DNA of 64,000 nt from NCBI GenBank assembly GCA_013399015.1, contig VWZX01002268.1, positions 714,861 through 778,860 on the forward strand, in the 5' to 3' direction. Source of the stretch: Galbula dea (lineage: Eukaryota; Chordata; Aves; Piciformes; Galbulidae). Below the pieces are notes generated by a model. That model saw only the letters and a list, made by a program, of their open reading frames with translations, was not told the DNA's origin and ran no database searches. Both the position numbers and the translations under genes were made by a program. How positions within the stretch are numbered: the first letter of the stretch is position 1; each line of letters begins with the position of its first letter. Positions 39,675 through 51,200 of the stretch are shown piece by piece.

Positions 39675-41512
39675 AGCAGCTATGAAAAGCTTATAGTGTC
39701 ATAGCAGCCACAATCCTGGAGAAGCCTCAGGGAATATGATAAAAACAAATATCCCTCCTGCCACAGAGAAGCGTCATCATACTGTTAACAGCTGTGATTG
39801 TGCAACTGAGTCTGCTCTGAAGCTTACTTAAACTCCCCTGTAACTGAATCAGGGTTTACATCCATACACCTAAATCACCGGGGATTCATATAATCTCCGG
39901 TCTTTGATATCTGAACCAGCTATCTTTAAAAAGATATGTTCCAGTGCAATCAGACTGTAGCAGCTTGATTCAGGATTTACTGTATGGAAGTTCTGTAGCC
40001 AGTAGTCTAAGTAGTCTAAGTGACCACAGCAGCATCTTCTGGATTCAGACACCCAGGAACAAATTTTTCTACTCTTAAGATGCTAAAGCAACATCTAAGA
40101 AAACATTTCTGAATGTTCTAAAATGGGATACCTTATTTAATCCTTGTTAGAGCTGTTTTGTTTACAATCTGATTTATATATTGCCATTTGCCAGCACTAG
40201 TGAGGTGTTCAGTAAATACAAAAAAGAGAAAAAGGCATGAAAATCCCACATGAAAAGATATTTTCTTTATGAAAAACAAACAAGCCAAAGAAAGTATCAA
40301 TTACAGTAAGGCACGTCCATATACTGAAATACATCCCTTCAAAGAAACAAATTGTTGATTACAAACAACACAACAGCAACAAAACCCATTACACAGAATA
40401 AAACCTGTCTTTTATTCTTTGTCACAAATCATATGAACTGAATACTGAGATGACAGAGGAAAGGAGGGTTTAGTGATTCATTGCCAAATACCATCATAGC
40501 ACAGAAAGGCTGATTCTTACGTTACCTCAGAGTAGCAAGAGTTTTTTAAGGGTTGATTTTGTTCTTCTAATATGGACAGTACAATACAGTGCCTTGGTTT
40601 GTTCTTTTCTAGGCAGGCTGATGTTAGCCACATAGCACAGGCATTCACAGAAATATTGTACTTTCCCACTAAAAGAATCTTATGCCAGTTGGATGTCATT
40701 AGTAATACTCTCAAACCAGATAATAGTAGTTGAAGGAAAAATGGAAGACATATGAAAGATTTCTTCTGCATATTAATTTTTCTAGCAGGATCACAAGTGT
40801 CATGGTTTTACACCTAGATTTTAATTTAGGCAGCACAAAAGAAAACATTTTCAGGCAGACTCACATATCTTTATGCACATATATCAGAGGTTTATTCTAG
40901 GAACAAAACCACCATAGGAATGCCGTAAGTAGAGCTAGCATAACCTACTTTTTAGTTACGATAAAGTAAGGTTTGGATTCAAAAATCCTTGATAATGTTG
41001 TGATCACTTTTCCCAGAATAGATGTATCATAGATGCTAGAAATTAGCAGGGGAAGTCAGATCACCAACACCTACCACCTTTCTCCATAACAAACAGTTAT
41101 TCTTACAGCACAGACCCATGAACCACATGAATCACAGGCGATGCCCATTCAAGGAAGCAAAACAAATATCCCTGTCACTCTGTGCCACCTTGTTTGATCT
41201 CACTGGAATTTAAAAGTGATGCAAGGTCAGACAGGAGCAAGGGCTGGATAGAAAGATCGCTGCCCGATGCTGAGACACCCAGCAGGATATGGTATTAGAG
41301 GTATGCTAAGTTTCTTTGCCTGCTTTCTGATTTCACACAACTGAAATCACAGCCAATTCAGCAGAAATAGATGATGTCCCAGGTCAGCACTAAACCACAG
41401 CCCCAGCATGGTATCAGGGGCCACTCATCTGCTGGATGTCTAGCTCCTGGTTTGAGTCAGGAAAATTTTCCGCCACCTGTGATCATTAAAGATTCCTCAA
41501 GCTTGTGTTAGG

Positions 41513-41587
41513 GGAGGGTTAACCCTCCTGACTTGACCAGGTAATTACTTCTTGCCTATTTAAGTTCCACCTGGAGTTTCAGTTTCC
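41513..41587 (+). promoter_or_regulatory. Palindrome, TATA-like box and ISRE-like site
   Basis: Three motifs lie within 75 bp. There is a perfect 16-bp palindrome GGAGGGTTAACCCTCC (41,513-41,528), a TATA-like TATTTAAG (41,557-41,564) and AGTTTCAGTTTCC (41,575-41,587), which matches the interferon-stimulated response element consensus AGTTTCNNTTTCN. What is seen is the motif match; a role as promoter, enhancer or remnant of an old LTR is inference. No open frame or known repeat boundary adjoins it. Confidence 0.25.
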
Positions 41588-42639
41588 TTACTTTCTAGCC
41601 CAAATTACTTTGTGTTCCTACAGGGCACTATAAGTCACAATTTCTGGAAGCGATCCCTAAAGAGAGCAATAGACCCTTTGGGAGTGTATTATACTGAATT
41701 ACTGAACAACTAAAAGTGACTTACGTCAAAATATAGAAATAATTCTTGGGAGCACATACTATAAAATCCTTATTTTTTCAGAGTCCATAAAGGCAATCCT
41801 GAATATATAAGGAAGCACCATGTGAATGCCAGGAGATTAACTGTGAGGGAATGCCAAATTCTCCTTTTCCGTGCAGCAATTCAGCATCACTGCAGTTTCA
41901 CTGGCTGCAGTCACTTTACATTCATTTCAGTCAGAGCAAGACAGAGAAACTTTCAGGTCCCACCAGCCTCACTGTCTCCCTGTTCTTAAGCCAAAGTACA
42001 AAGAAAACACTTCCTAGAAAAATTACAGTATGTTCAATGATAGCACCCCTGCAACTCTGTGAAAGTAAATGCTGTGCTACTTTGTGCAAATATCTTCTTG
42101 AGGTTTGATCCACCACTTCTTTTTATTGTGAATCTGGAATTCACAGATACACATAATGAAATTTATTTTATTATAATGTAAAGTTGGGATTTTTTCCCCT
42201 TTTTTGTCCAAAATGATTTGAAAATGAGGGCAGCTTTGGTGAAAAACTTGTTGAACCATGGCAAGCCTTGTCTGAACTGTAAGTCTAGTCTGAAACCTAA
42301 ACTCCGGAAGGCTGCGACTGTCCCAACTCTGATCCACAGGTGTTAAACATCTTGAAAATCCTTACAACATCTGGGTGATTTCTACCCGGTTGTTTGTGCT
42401 ATTCTCCAATAAACAAGAACTCGCTGCAGGTATCTGTTAATTGCTTTGTGATATGAGACCTACAGAAGAGGAGAAGCTTGAGCCAAAAAACCAAAGAAGC
42501 TGAACTCATTTCCATTTGTAAAGAACTGCTTTACTGTCTGTCTGCAAATAAATCTCCTTAGTAAATAGCTCCAAGGTTGAACCAGAGAATATTGTATGGA
42601 TCAAAGAATTCATGTCTTCCTGTGTAAAGTGAACAGGCC

Positions 42640-42965
42640 GCAAGCTCACTTGTTTGTCTAAAACAATTAGGGCTGGTATGAAAAGGAGGGGGCAGGGACA
42701 AATAAGCCACAGCTGATTTTACTTTACAAAATATTTTGGGAGAGGGGGTTCAAATTAATAACTGGTCAGGCCCCAAAACAGTCTAATCTTTGTCAATTGG
42801 TGCCAAATTATGCAAGGTGCTGCCAATTCTGGTTGTCTAACAAATCAGTACCAGCGTACATTACTTCTAGGCTGAAGCCTGATTGATTCTGGTCATTATT
42901 TGGGCTGATCTCATTTGCACACATGGAATCAATATGCAGTCCAGATGTTCATTTGCTGTGAACCA
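42640..42965. promoter_or_regulatory. Candidate enhancer-like conserved block
   Basis: Compact, repeat-free sequence with several good binding-site matches. TGATTGAT (42,880-42,887) is a consensus PBX/HOX site. TGCCAA NFI-type half-sites occur at 42,801-42,806 and 42,821-42,826. ATTATGCAA (near 42,808) and ATTTGCAC (42,913-42,920) resemble C/EBP or POU octamer sites, and CAGATG (near 42,942) is an E-box. No coding frame is present. The cluster and its freedom from simple repeats suggest a developmental enhancer, but conservation cannot be seen from one sequence. Confidence 0.3.
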
Positions 42966-44367
42966 CTGAGTGAAACTACTCATCTACACGCAACTTTAAT
43001 CCTGTAGCACAGCACCACAGCCCCATTGCCTCTCCTCACCAACCCAAGGATTCATCCATTACAAAAATCTATAAAACATTTTGCTAATAGTTCTGTCAGC
43101 TGAATGACTTTTACAGTACTATATAAAGCTGACAGATAATGCGTGCCAGTCCTAATTTGAGATAGACTTTTCTTTTGGGACTTTAAACATTGAACAAGCA
43201 CACAGATTGAGCAGTAACATTTATTACAATGCATAAATCATCTCCCCACAACTACTACAGGTCTTGCCTGAGGGCAAAACTTCTGAGTAGCCCATGAATC
43301 CTAATATAGTGGATAAATTACTAAATTGTATTGTCACTCTGCCACTTGCTTATCAGAAGCAAATTCATAAAGCTTTTCAAAAGTAACTCTGACAACCTTT
43401 TTTCCCCATGTGTAGTCTTTAGAAATATGTACAAGCAACATTTTCACCAAGAAAAAAGGTTCACTTAATTTTTAAAGCATAGTTTGTAATGATTATTTTT
43501 ATAGTATTTCGTCCTGTGTTAATTTTAAGTGAAAACACCCATTAATCCAGCACAGACATTAGGCTAATTGTAGTCCACCAATACTGAAGTAAGCCCACTG
43601 TTCTAATCTACATGACTGTTCTTGCTTCTAACACAAGCTTGTGTAGAAAGGGCTTATGAACCCACATGCTGCAGCAATATAAGTAATAGGAACTTAGAGA
43701 GAATGCCACAAATCAGATTTTCAGGCAAATGAAGGCTCTGCTATACTGTAGGGTACACTGCAAAAGATCCTTCAAGTGTGTAAATAAAATTGTTAAAGGA
43801 GAATCTAGTGCTTGATTTTTAAAATTATGATGGGATTAGTGTACAAAAAAGTAGTATTAAAATACATTTGCTAGTGAAATCTAAGGTGGAGTAATTTTTA
43901 ATTCTCCCCTTACAAATAAACTGCAGATGAAACAGCTACTCTAAATAGTGAATCATTCTTGAAAATTGCTCAACCGTTCTTTAACTAACCTAAAAGCCAA
44001 ATTCAGGAAAGAGAAGAACTTTGAAAGTAACAACAATTCCCTCTTTACAAATAATTAATAAAGTGATTGTCACTGTCTCTTCTTTATAGTTGTTTATGCT
44101 TTCTAGGGAAATATACTTATGTTTTAATTACCTAACTTAGACTTCTGCTCTCTCTTTCTTTTTTTTTGTTTACTTAAAAAAAAGTCTTTCCTCATGATGA
44201 TGATTCCATACTTCAAGGTCCATCTGTTTCCTCTGGCTCCTCTGCCATTTTGGCCTCAGTGGAGTCCTTTTAATTGCATTTAGACTTATCCTGGATTGTA
44301 TGAGCCTATTCCCAAGGATGTCTGGTTTTTATCAGGTAATGACCATTAATTCTTGCTGCATTTCCTT

Positions 44368-44671
44368 CTAAATCTTGTTGAATGGCATAAGAAACAGAAG
44401 CTCTATGTCTTTTCTTCTATGCCTTATTGTTTTGGAAATCATGATTTTCTCTGGGCTTGGAATGTAGGTTGATTTATCTGGAGGCACAGGTATGGTCCTT
44501 AGGCCAGAGAATCCTTTCTCTCTCTCCCCATATTCTGTTGTTTCTAACTGTTGATATTGCCTCTGCTGTTGCCACGCACATTTCATTCACAGTGCTCCAG
44601 ATCATTTCCCAGTATTTGCATTTGCATCTGTAGCTCCTCCTTGCATCACTTACAACAACACAGGAAAGCAC
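44368..44671 (-). other. Possible decayed coding fragment, unrecognised
   Basis: On the minus strand two overlapping frames (44,474-44,671 and 44,368-44,586) give charged, protein-like peptides, one Gln/Arg-rich at its start and ending in a stretch that includes SPEKIMISKTIRHRRKDIEL. If one followed the other across a frameshift they would give about 90 residues. A plus-strand T run at 44,159-44,167 would be an A-run about 200 nt downstream on the minus strand, as in a retrocopy, but it is short and impure. I do not recognise the family; chance frames remain quite possible. Confidence 0.12.
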
Positions 44672-45076
44672 TGCTTATGGTACTGCCACAGGTCCTCCTT
44701 CGGGCCCTGCAAACCCAACCTCAAAGGAGTCTGTAACTTACATAGCTTTTATAGGCTTCCAGTTCTAAAGGCTAAAGCCTTGCTGTGGTGAGCTTTATTT
44801 TTATGTGGTCTGGTAACAGTTAATAGAGGAAACATAACAGCAGAATACATCTTAGGAAGTACATTCTCACTGTCTATAACTTACCTGTGCATATGTACAA
44901 GTATATATTGAAGGACTAACTTTATTTTTCAACGTAGCCAAAATTGATTTGTATGTCCAAAATAATATTACTGCTTTTGCTAAATAATGCTATAAGGACA
45001 TATAGAAAAAAAATCCTAAAAATGATGATCTAAGTTGAAAAAAAAAAGTTCATACTGTAGTTCTGCTCAGTGCTTC

Positions 45077-45081
45077 ATCTG
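45077..45081 (+). repeat. Left target-site duplication ATCTG
   Basis: Five bases directly before the LTR start, identical to those directly after its end. They mark the staggered cut made by the retroviral integrase. Their identity shows that this LTR still sits where the provirus inserted. Confidence 0.85.
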
Positions 45082-45100
45082 TGTAATGGTTTTGCCCAGG

Positions 45101-45149
45101 CCACTTCCCTGGTAGCTAGCTTGTAACCAGCTTGTAACCAGGGAAGTGG
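45101..45149. repeat. 13-bp perfect inverted repeat inside the LTR
   Basis: CCACTTCCCTGGT (45,101-45,113) is repeated perfectly in reverse complement at 45,137-45,149, with a 23-nt loop. The loop and start of the right arm contain two exact tandem copies of AGCTTGTAACC (45,118-45,128 and 45,129-45,139). It lies 44 bp upstream of the TATA box, in the U3 enhancer position. It may be a paired binding site for a transcription factor or a cruciform-forming sequence; function is inference. Confidence 0.85.
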
Positions 45150-45192
45150 TCAGAAGGTCCCAGTATTCCATGCAATTTCACATGACTAGCAG

Positions 45193-45200
45193 TATAAATA
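45193..45200 (+). promoter_or_regulatory. LTR TATA box
   Basis: TATAAATA, close to the ideal TATA consensus, about 110 bp into the LTR. By analogy with other retroviral LTRs, transcription would start about 25-30 bp downstream, near 45,225, marking the U3/R boundary. No clean AATAAA polyadenylation signal was seen in the expected R region, so polyadenylation must use a variant signal or the signal has decayed. Confidence 0.7.
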
Positions 45201-45387
45201 AGGAGAGCAGAAGGCGGCTCGCTCTCTTTCTTCTGGTGGACTCAGAGACGCAGCTTCTCTGCTATCGGTCCTGCCCATGTGGGGGAGTGAGGCCTTGTAG
45301 GCATTGGGAGCAGCGGTTCCTGCACTTCGAGAACAGTAGTAGTGAGATTTATTTTCTTTAAGCTCGCATATCTGTTTCGGTTTCTCC

Positions 45388-45458
45388 TCTGTTTTCTTTT
45401 TTCCCTTGTCCCTTTTTCCTTTCCCCTCTCCCTTTCCCCTTCTCCTTCCCCTCCCAGG
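45388..45458 (+). repeat. Polypyrimidine tract in the LTR
   Basis: An almost uninterrupted C/T tract of TTTCC and CCCTTCTCC-like units, ending at a GGGGGG run. It is part of the LTR and was probably carried by the family, not formed after insertion. Confidence 0.7.
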
Positions 45459-45659
45459 GGGGTGTTTTGGGGCGCTCCATCTACTTTGTATATGGTATTA
45501 TTTAGATATATGTATTAATCTCTAATATAATTTAATTATTTTGGACTCTTTAATTGTCCTATAGTTTTCTTCATTACTCTGAGAAGGAAGGGAGGGGGGG
45601 AAGAAAGCTTACACTGTGGGTTTGGGTATTTGGCAGAAAGCCAGGTCCAAACCATCACA

Positions 45660-45664
45660 ATCTG
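45660..45664 (+). repeat. Right target-site duplication ATCTG
   Basis: The matching copy at the 3' edge of the LTR. Identical duplications on both sides of a single LTR indicate intra-element LTR-LTR recombination and not exchange between different proviruses. Confidence 0.85.
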
Positions 45665-48232
45665 CAGCTGATCTCAGAAGGACAGAACCTAAACACCAAC
45701 TTTCATCACACAAAGAATGATACTTATTTTATAGTTGGACAATGGATTAAAAGCTTTGGAAAGTCCTTCGGTTCAACAAAGTAGTTCCAACTTCTTCAGA
45801 TGACAACACCCTCAGCTGTCAACTTCTTACTGGAAGAAGGACTTTTATTACTCTTGAAATTCCCTTCTATTAAGTCATACACTGAAGTCTACTCTACTCA
45901 GTTAATTCCATATCCACTGCTTACGGTTTCCTCTGCCACGCATTCACTCAACTGGACTTGCTCTAGTGCCGTCACTTATTCACCTTCACAGTATTAGATT
46001 TTTTTTTTTTTTCTCCTGAGCCACAGATTTTTTCACAAAGATCTCTGTTCTGTCTTTTTTTGAATGTGAAGGTTATCAAAAATGCAGTTTCAGACCTTGA
46101 GGTTATGATAAGTTATACAGCAGAGTTAAACTCTTGGTTCCTGATCCTGCAACTAGTGACTTCCAAGCAGAAGCAAACCTTCATTGAGCTCTAAACTGGC
46201 TTTTCCTAGATTTAATGCAGAGCCACTACGTTTCTGGAATAGCCACCCCCTCTAGTCCAGTTTTTCTCCTTTTACATGGTAGATTAAGCGTAATATTACC
46301 ACGGAGCTCCACGAATATGACATTCTTAGCTTTGACAAATTCACAACTAACTTCTTAATTTTTAATTAGATTGTTATGTGGAAGCACTTAATGTATTTCT
46401 GTAAGTGACACTTATTTTGGCAGATTTAAAAAGTGTCTGATATGAAGTCAAAGTTTAATTAGCTTTCGCTGCAACTAAAAGACATATTAACTTATAATTT
46501 GCTTAGAAAGCCATATACTGCACAATCATTATTTTTCTAAAGGTGAAGACACTACTTTTTTTAATATGCACTTCATACAAAAGTCCCTTAACTCTTTATG
46601 CAGTGTAAACCACTTCTCATGCCTTTGATCTCATTACAAATCAAAGTCCTATATCCAATGTTAATGAAACGAAAAAAATATATATATAATTTCTAAAGCA
46701 AATTTCTCATGTGAGAGCCAACATTCACTGGAACGTATTTGCCATCAGCTTATGGCCTCATGCATGTAGTAGATGATAGGCCATCTCTGAAAGAATAGGT
46801 TATAATAATAATAACAGAAGGCATTGAATGTGCTTTTCTCTGAGTATGTTACTTAATCTTTCTCTATATTAAGAAATAATGATTTAATTCATGTAATTGC
46901 CATAGGTAGTAAAAAAGACATGTAGAAGCAGGGTACGTCAATCCAAGACCCGAGGTTTCTCCTATTTTCTATTAATATGAGAAATGACACTGACAAAATG
47001 GAAACGGGATGTAACTAATTCTCTGGGAACAGAACACTGAATGACTTTATAATATGTACGATCCTTTAACCCTGCATTTCTCATAGCATATATAGCTGAT
47101 TTCTTTTGGAAAAGTACATATAAAACACAAAAGTCATACTGCAGTTTCAGTTGTGTAAGTGCAATTTTGCACGAACTGAACTGCTCTGGATGTACCCAGC
47201 TAGTTTACGAACTAAGATTAAAATCTGGCCCACAGACATTTTAGTTTCACTGCAACTTTTCTAAAGCATAGAATGACCTAGAAACACAACTGCTCTCATG
47301 TATATAAGACTCCCATGCACTCATCTTTATCATCAGTTATTCTCAGGTTGATCATCCTCTTAGATAGCAAGAATATAATTGTAAGGTCTGTGTCTTTGTA
47401 TTTTCTGCAATAGAAATATTCACAATGAATTCTGATTCTGTTTTCTCTAGGCATTTCTACAAAGTTCAATTGGACCTCTATGCTCAGTTTAATAAGAGAT
47501 ATATTATTTTGTGGTTTAAAATAAAATTTAATATTCTTCCTAAGCCTTTTTTTTTGCTGTTGCTGTTTGTTTGTTGGTATTTTTAATAACTGAAGGACTC
47601 TCTTTCCCCCTGCACTGATATATTGAATTCAATGCTCTTCAAAGCAGAACTACTTCTTAACAGAAACAAAACCCCCACAAAATAATGGAAAAATCATAAT
47701 GACACTTATAATAACTCTCCTGCAATAAGTAAGGAAATAATTCAATAGACACAAATGCCCTCGCAGGACAAACATTCTGTCAGTAAACTTTACCTGTCCA
47801 TTTCAATGCCATAATCCACTACTAAGCTTATAGGTACCTTAAAAATTAACACTGACAATGCAAATACGATTTATATAAACCCAAAATTATTAAGAGAAAA
47901 AGGAAACATATTTAGAAAAACTGCATTTCCAAAGCTTTCATATCATATAAATGACATTTTAATGAGTACAGACTAATGTCCCATTGAACATCTGCATTCT
48001 TACTCATTTTTCTGCAGCCTTCCACTATTTAACTATGAGGTCAGACTTTATGTGAAAGGTACATTAATTATTATTAGCAGATGATATATCAAATGGCTAA
48101 GGGAGTGTCAGACGATCTAACAAGCCAAGCAGTTGCTTATTATCACAACTAACACATTCTGCTACAGTGCCAATGACAATGATACTGACACTGCTTATGT
48201 ATCTAGTTACACTGTATTAGCCCTTTATTACT
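45665..48232. other. Non-genic AT-rich DNA
   Basis: No gene or mobile element is recognised. It holds a short TA repeat (46,678-46,688), a T-rich tract with GCTGTTGCTG and GTTTGTTTG units (47,546-47,576) and ordinary AT-rich sequence. The longest open frames are under 80 codons. Confidence 0.6.
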
Positions 48233-48290
48233 ACAGAATCACAGAATCACAGAATGTTAGGAGTTGGAAGGGACCTCGAAAGATCATCTA
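48233..48290 (-). mobile_element. CR1 LINE 3' tip, minus strand
   Basis: Only the last 58 bp or so of a CR1 is present: tail units CAGAATCACAGAATCACAG, then GTTAGGAGTTGGAAGGGACC and AAGATCATCTA in reverse orientation. It ends abruptly after the GATGATCT-like block of the CR1 3' UTR. An extremely short, dead copy of a subfamily close to those at 19 and 30 kb. Confidence 0.9.
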
Positions 48291-51200
48291 CTGATGTCTT
48301 CTAAATAGAACATGAAACCATACAATGATTCCATAACAGGGTTCTCAAAACTACAAAAACCATCTAATGCAAAAAATAATTATACAGAACCATCCAATAT
48401 TCTTGAAGGATTCTTTTCAAAGAATTCTAAAGTCTGGCCAGTGATGGAAGCATTCCCCTTAGGAGGCCAGCTACTCAGTCACACATCACTCTGACAGGAG
48501 AACAAATTGGCATATTTTTTAAATAGTGGCTGATTTGCACATAACATGCAAAACAAAGCAGCAGTGTAATTAAAGTTGGGACAAAGCTGCAGGTCTCATT
48601 CTGAGAGCCTGTCCCAGAAAAGGAGGGAAGTGTGGAACAAATTCTTAATTTTAATGAAGAAAATATTCAAAATCCTTAGATCTTGGAGGTTTTTTGAAAA
48701 CAAGTTTGCAGCAAATAATGTGATATTCAGAAGTATTTTTTTCTTCTGCTCTTGATACCTGTAACTCTAAAAACTGACAATTTTAATGATCTCCAACTGC
48801 ATTGAAACTAGCACTCAAAATTTGATACTGATGCAGTAGCACTGCAATTCCCATTTTTTCAAGAATACAGAGTGGCAATAATCTGCTCTTTGTAAGCTCA
48901 CTTAACACTTTACAATCTAAACCAGGAGCCAGACGCAGGGATGAATTAACTTTGTAACTTCACAGTCTCAAGTGTTACCACTTACATAATTTAGTTTTCT
49001 GATAATATTTAAGTCTTAAAAAATTATTTTGGAATAGATTCAGAAAAAAAATTTTTTTAATCTTTCAGCTACTTTACCAGAAAATTATTCTGAAAGCTCT
49101 AATACTGTCTCCAGGTAAAATTTTCTCACTTCCATTACAATGAGGGCCATAAAGCAGGCCCCAAGCCTGTAGAAAGCTCTCCTTAACTTTCTGGCCTCAG
49201 TCCACTTTGTTATCAGGGTTTGATTCCTTAACAGCCCTGGTTAAATATAGATATTTGTATATAACTGTGAAAACTGATCAGAGATTATGATAATAGCAAT
49301 GCTGCAAATCTGCCTGATAGAAACTACTGGTAAATTCTGTCATTTGTCTTGAGAACAATTCTATTGTAAATTCATGGATTTACTGAGTTTTAATAACCAG
49401 AATGAGACAAAATGAAATTGCCAAAGTTTTGAGTATTTTCTACACTAATGTAGATTAACCTTCAAGGTTCTTATTACCATTTAGGTAGATATTCTTAGCT
49501 GCTCTCTTAGGTCAGCAAGTATCTGAATAACTGGAAAGCTTTGCATTACACATGCCATCGGCAGATGTAGCAGACAGTTATGTAGTCTCTGAAAAAAAAA
49601 GATCCACTTCACCTTAACGGCAACGGAGCATTTTCTTCTGTGCAAGCTGCTTAAATCTCTTCTCACGTTTCAGACTCCTTTTCATCATTATTTCTCTTGG
49701 ACTGTCAAGTTTTCATTACCATGATATAAATGTAAATGAAAGGGGTGCTTTTAAAAATACTTTTCCCCAAGTTTTTTTAGTGCCATCCACTTGTGGTACT
49801 AATACTGTAATCAGATGACAAGCTTTTCTATCAAAGATCTTTACAAGGGCTTCAATTTATCTGTGAGTACATCAGCTCAGCATTGCACTCTCTAATTCAC
49901 TCCATTTATCTCACCCTCTCTCCAAAGAGGCAAATACTGCACTATTCTGGGTATGCAGAGATTAAAAACTACCTCTTCTTCTGGCTGCAATGCAGGACAG
50001 AAGTGGACTATTCTGCACAGTACAGCTAGGGCTTCACATAGTCCAACAGTTTATTATTATTGTTATTATTATTAATATATGATTTCTAAATACAACCTCA
50101 CCACCATTTGAATACTGCTAAATTGAAATGCCTAGCAGGCATCAGAAGACATAGTATTTCAAACCTGCATAATATCAAAGCTTCAGAGGTAGGAGATATA
50201 AATGGATGAAAAGCAACAGCAAAATATATTCTGTCATTTGTATAATTTACCTCATTACAATCAGTTTAGAAAAGTGATAGGTGCTGTCATACCCAGCAGT
50301 AACACTGTATGCAATCCAAGGTCAAAGCAATATAGAAAGTTAAATGCATTAGTTCTCTGACATAACCAAATGAAACCTTTGTTGATCCAGTGTATTTTCC
50401 TTGGGTGTTTCATGATAAGCCATGGTTTACACAGTCATCTATTACAGTCATACTTATTTCCCATTTTTGACATCCTCTAGTCTGGTAGACACTGATATTT
50501 AAATCAGTGCACCCTTGCCAAATACAGCTGCTGTGTTATCTTCGTAACACGCTAAAAACCCTAACTGCTCTGTTCTGAAGAATGCCTTGTAGGCTACTGG
50601 GTCAAAAAGCCAAAATTATTGCACAGCAATTTAGTGGCTATCATTAGTAGCCAGAATTAAGAAACACTGCACTTGCTTTGATTGAATGTGAATTAGGAAG
50701 ATGAGCATGAAATCTGATTCAACTGCAAAAGATGCCACAGAGAATCTCTACTGATTACAAGGAGAGATGGATAAGGCCATACTGAAGAGTCAAAGTCAGG
50801 TGGGGGAAGGAATGCTCTGGTGCAAAGGATGTACTGTAATCCCTCCTTCAAACTAACAATAGCCCTTTTAGGATGGCAACTTCTTTAGGTGACTTTGGTT
50901 TCAAGGAACGTTATGAATGCTTCTGCCTGGTGTTTTCAGACCAATCATAACTGATACCCTTAGCCCACAGCTGCAGACAGTAAAATATAGGAAACTTTAT
51001 TCTTAAAATAGGTTTTGTAGGAGAAAGCTTTTCTCTCAGTAGTAGTAACACAAAGTCAAGAGGCTGGATTTACCTGCATTTTACTCTTCTTTACAACAGT
51101 ATTGTTTCATATTCAAGCACTTACACAAGCTGTTGATTACCACCTGAAAGACCCACAAGCATGTTATCTCTGGTGCATGAACAGAGACCACAGGCAAACC

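Larger units (their letters stand above)
30519..45081. other. Non-genic DNA with repeats and candidate elements
   Basis: No gene can be supported across these 14.5 kb. Simple repeats lie at about 30,987-31,010, 31,395-31,500, 32,279-32,295 and 33,896-33,929. Two 164-codon plus-strand open frames (35,651-36,145 and 39,180-39,674) are the longest in the window; neither shows a domain I recognise and both are reported as findings. Regulatory-looking blocks at 41.5 and 42.6-43.0 kb and a possible decayed coding fragment on the minus strand at 44.37-44.67 kb are listed separately. Confidence 0.55.
45082..45659 (+). mobile_element. Solo LTR of an endogenous retrovirus
   Basis: A 578-bp element begins TGTAATGG and ends CCATCACA, with imperfect 20-bp inverted ends (16 of 20 matching) that include the canonical TG...CA. 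It is flanked on both sides by the same five bases, ATCTG (45,077-45,081 and 45,660-45,664), an intact target-site duplication. No internal gag-pol-env region or second LTR is present, so this is a solo LTR left by recombination between the two LTRs of a provirus. The 5-bp duplication fits class I or ERVL-type retroviruses better than the 6 bp of alpharetroviruses. A TATA box at 45,193-45,200 sets plus orientation. A long pyrimidine tract lies at about 45,388-45,458. The family name cannot be given without a repeat library. Confidence 0.88.
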
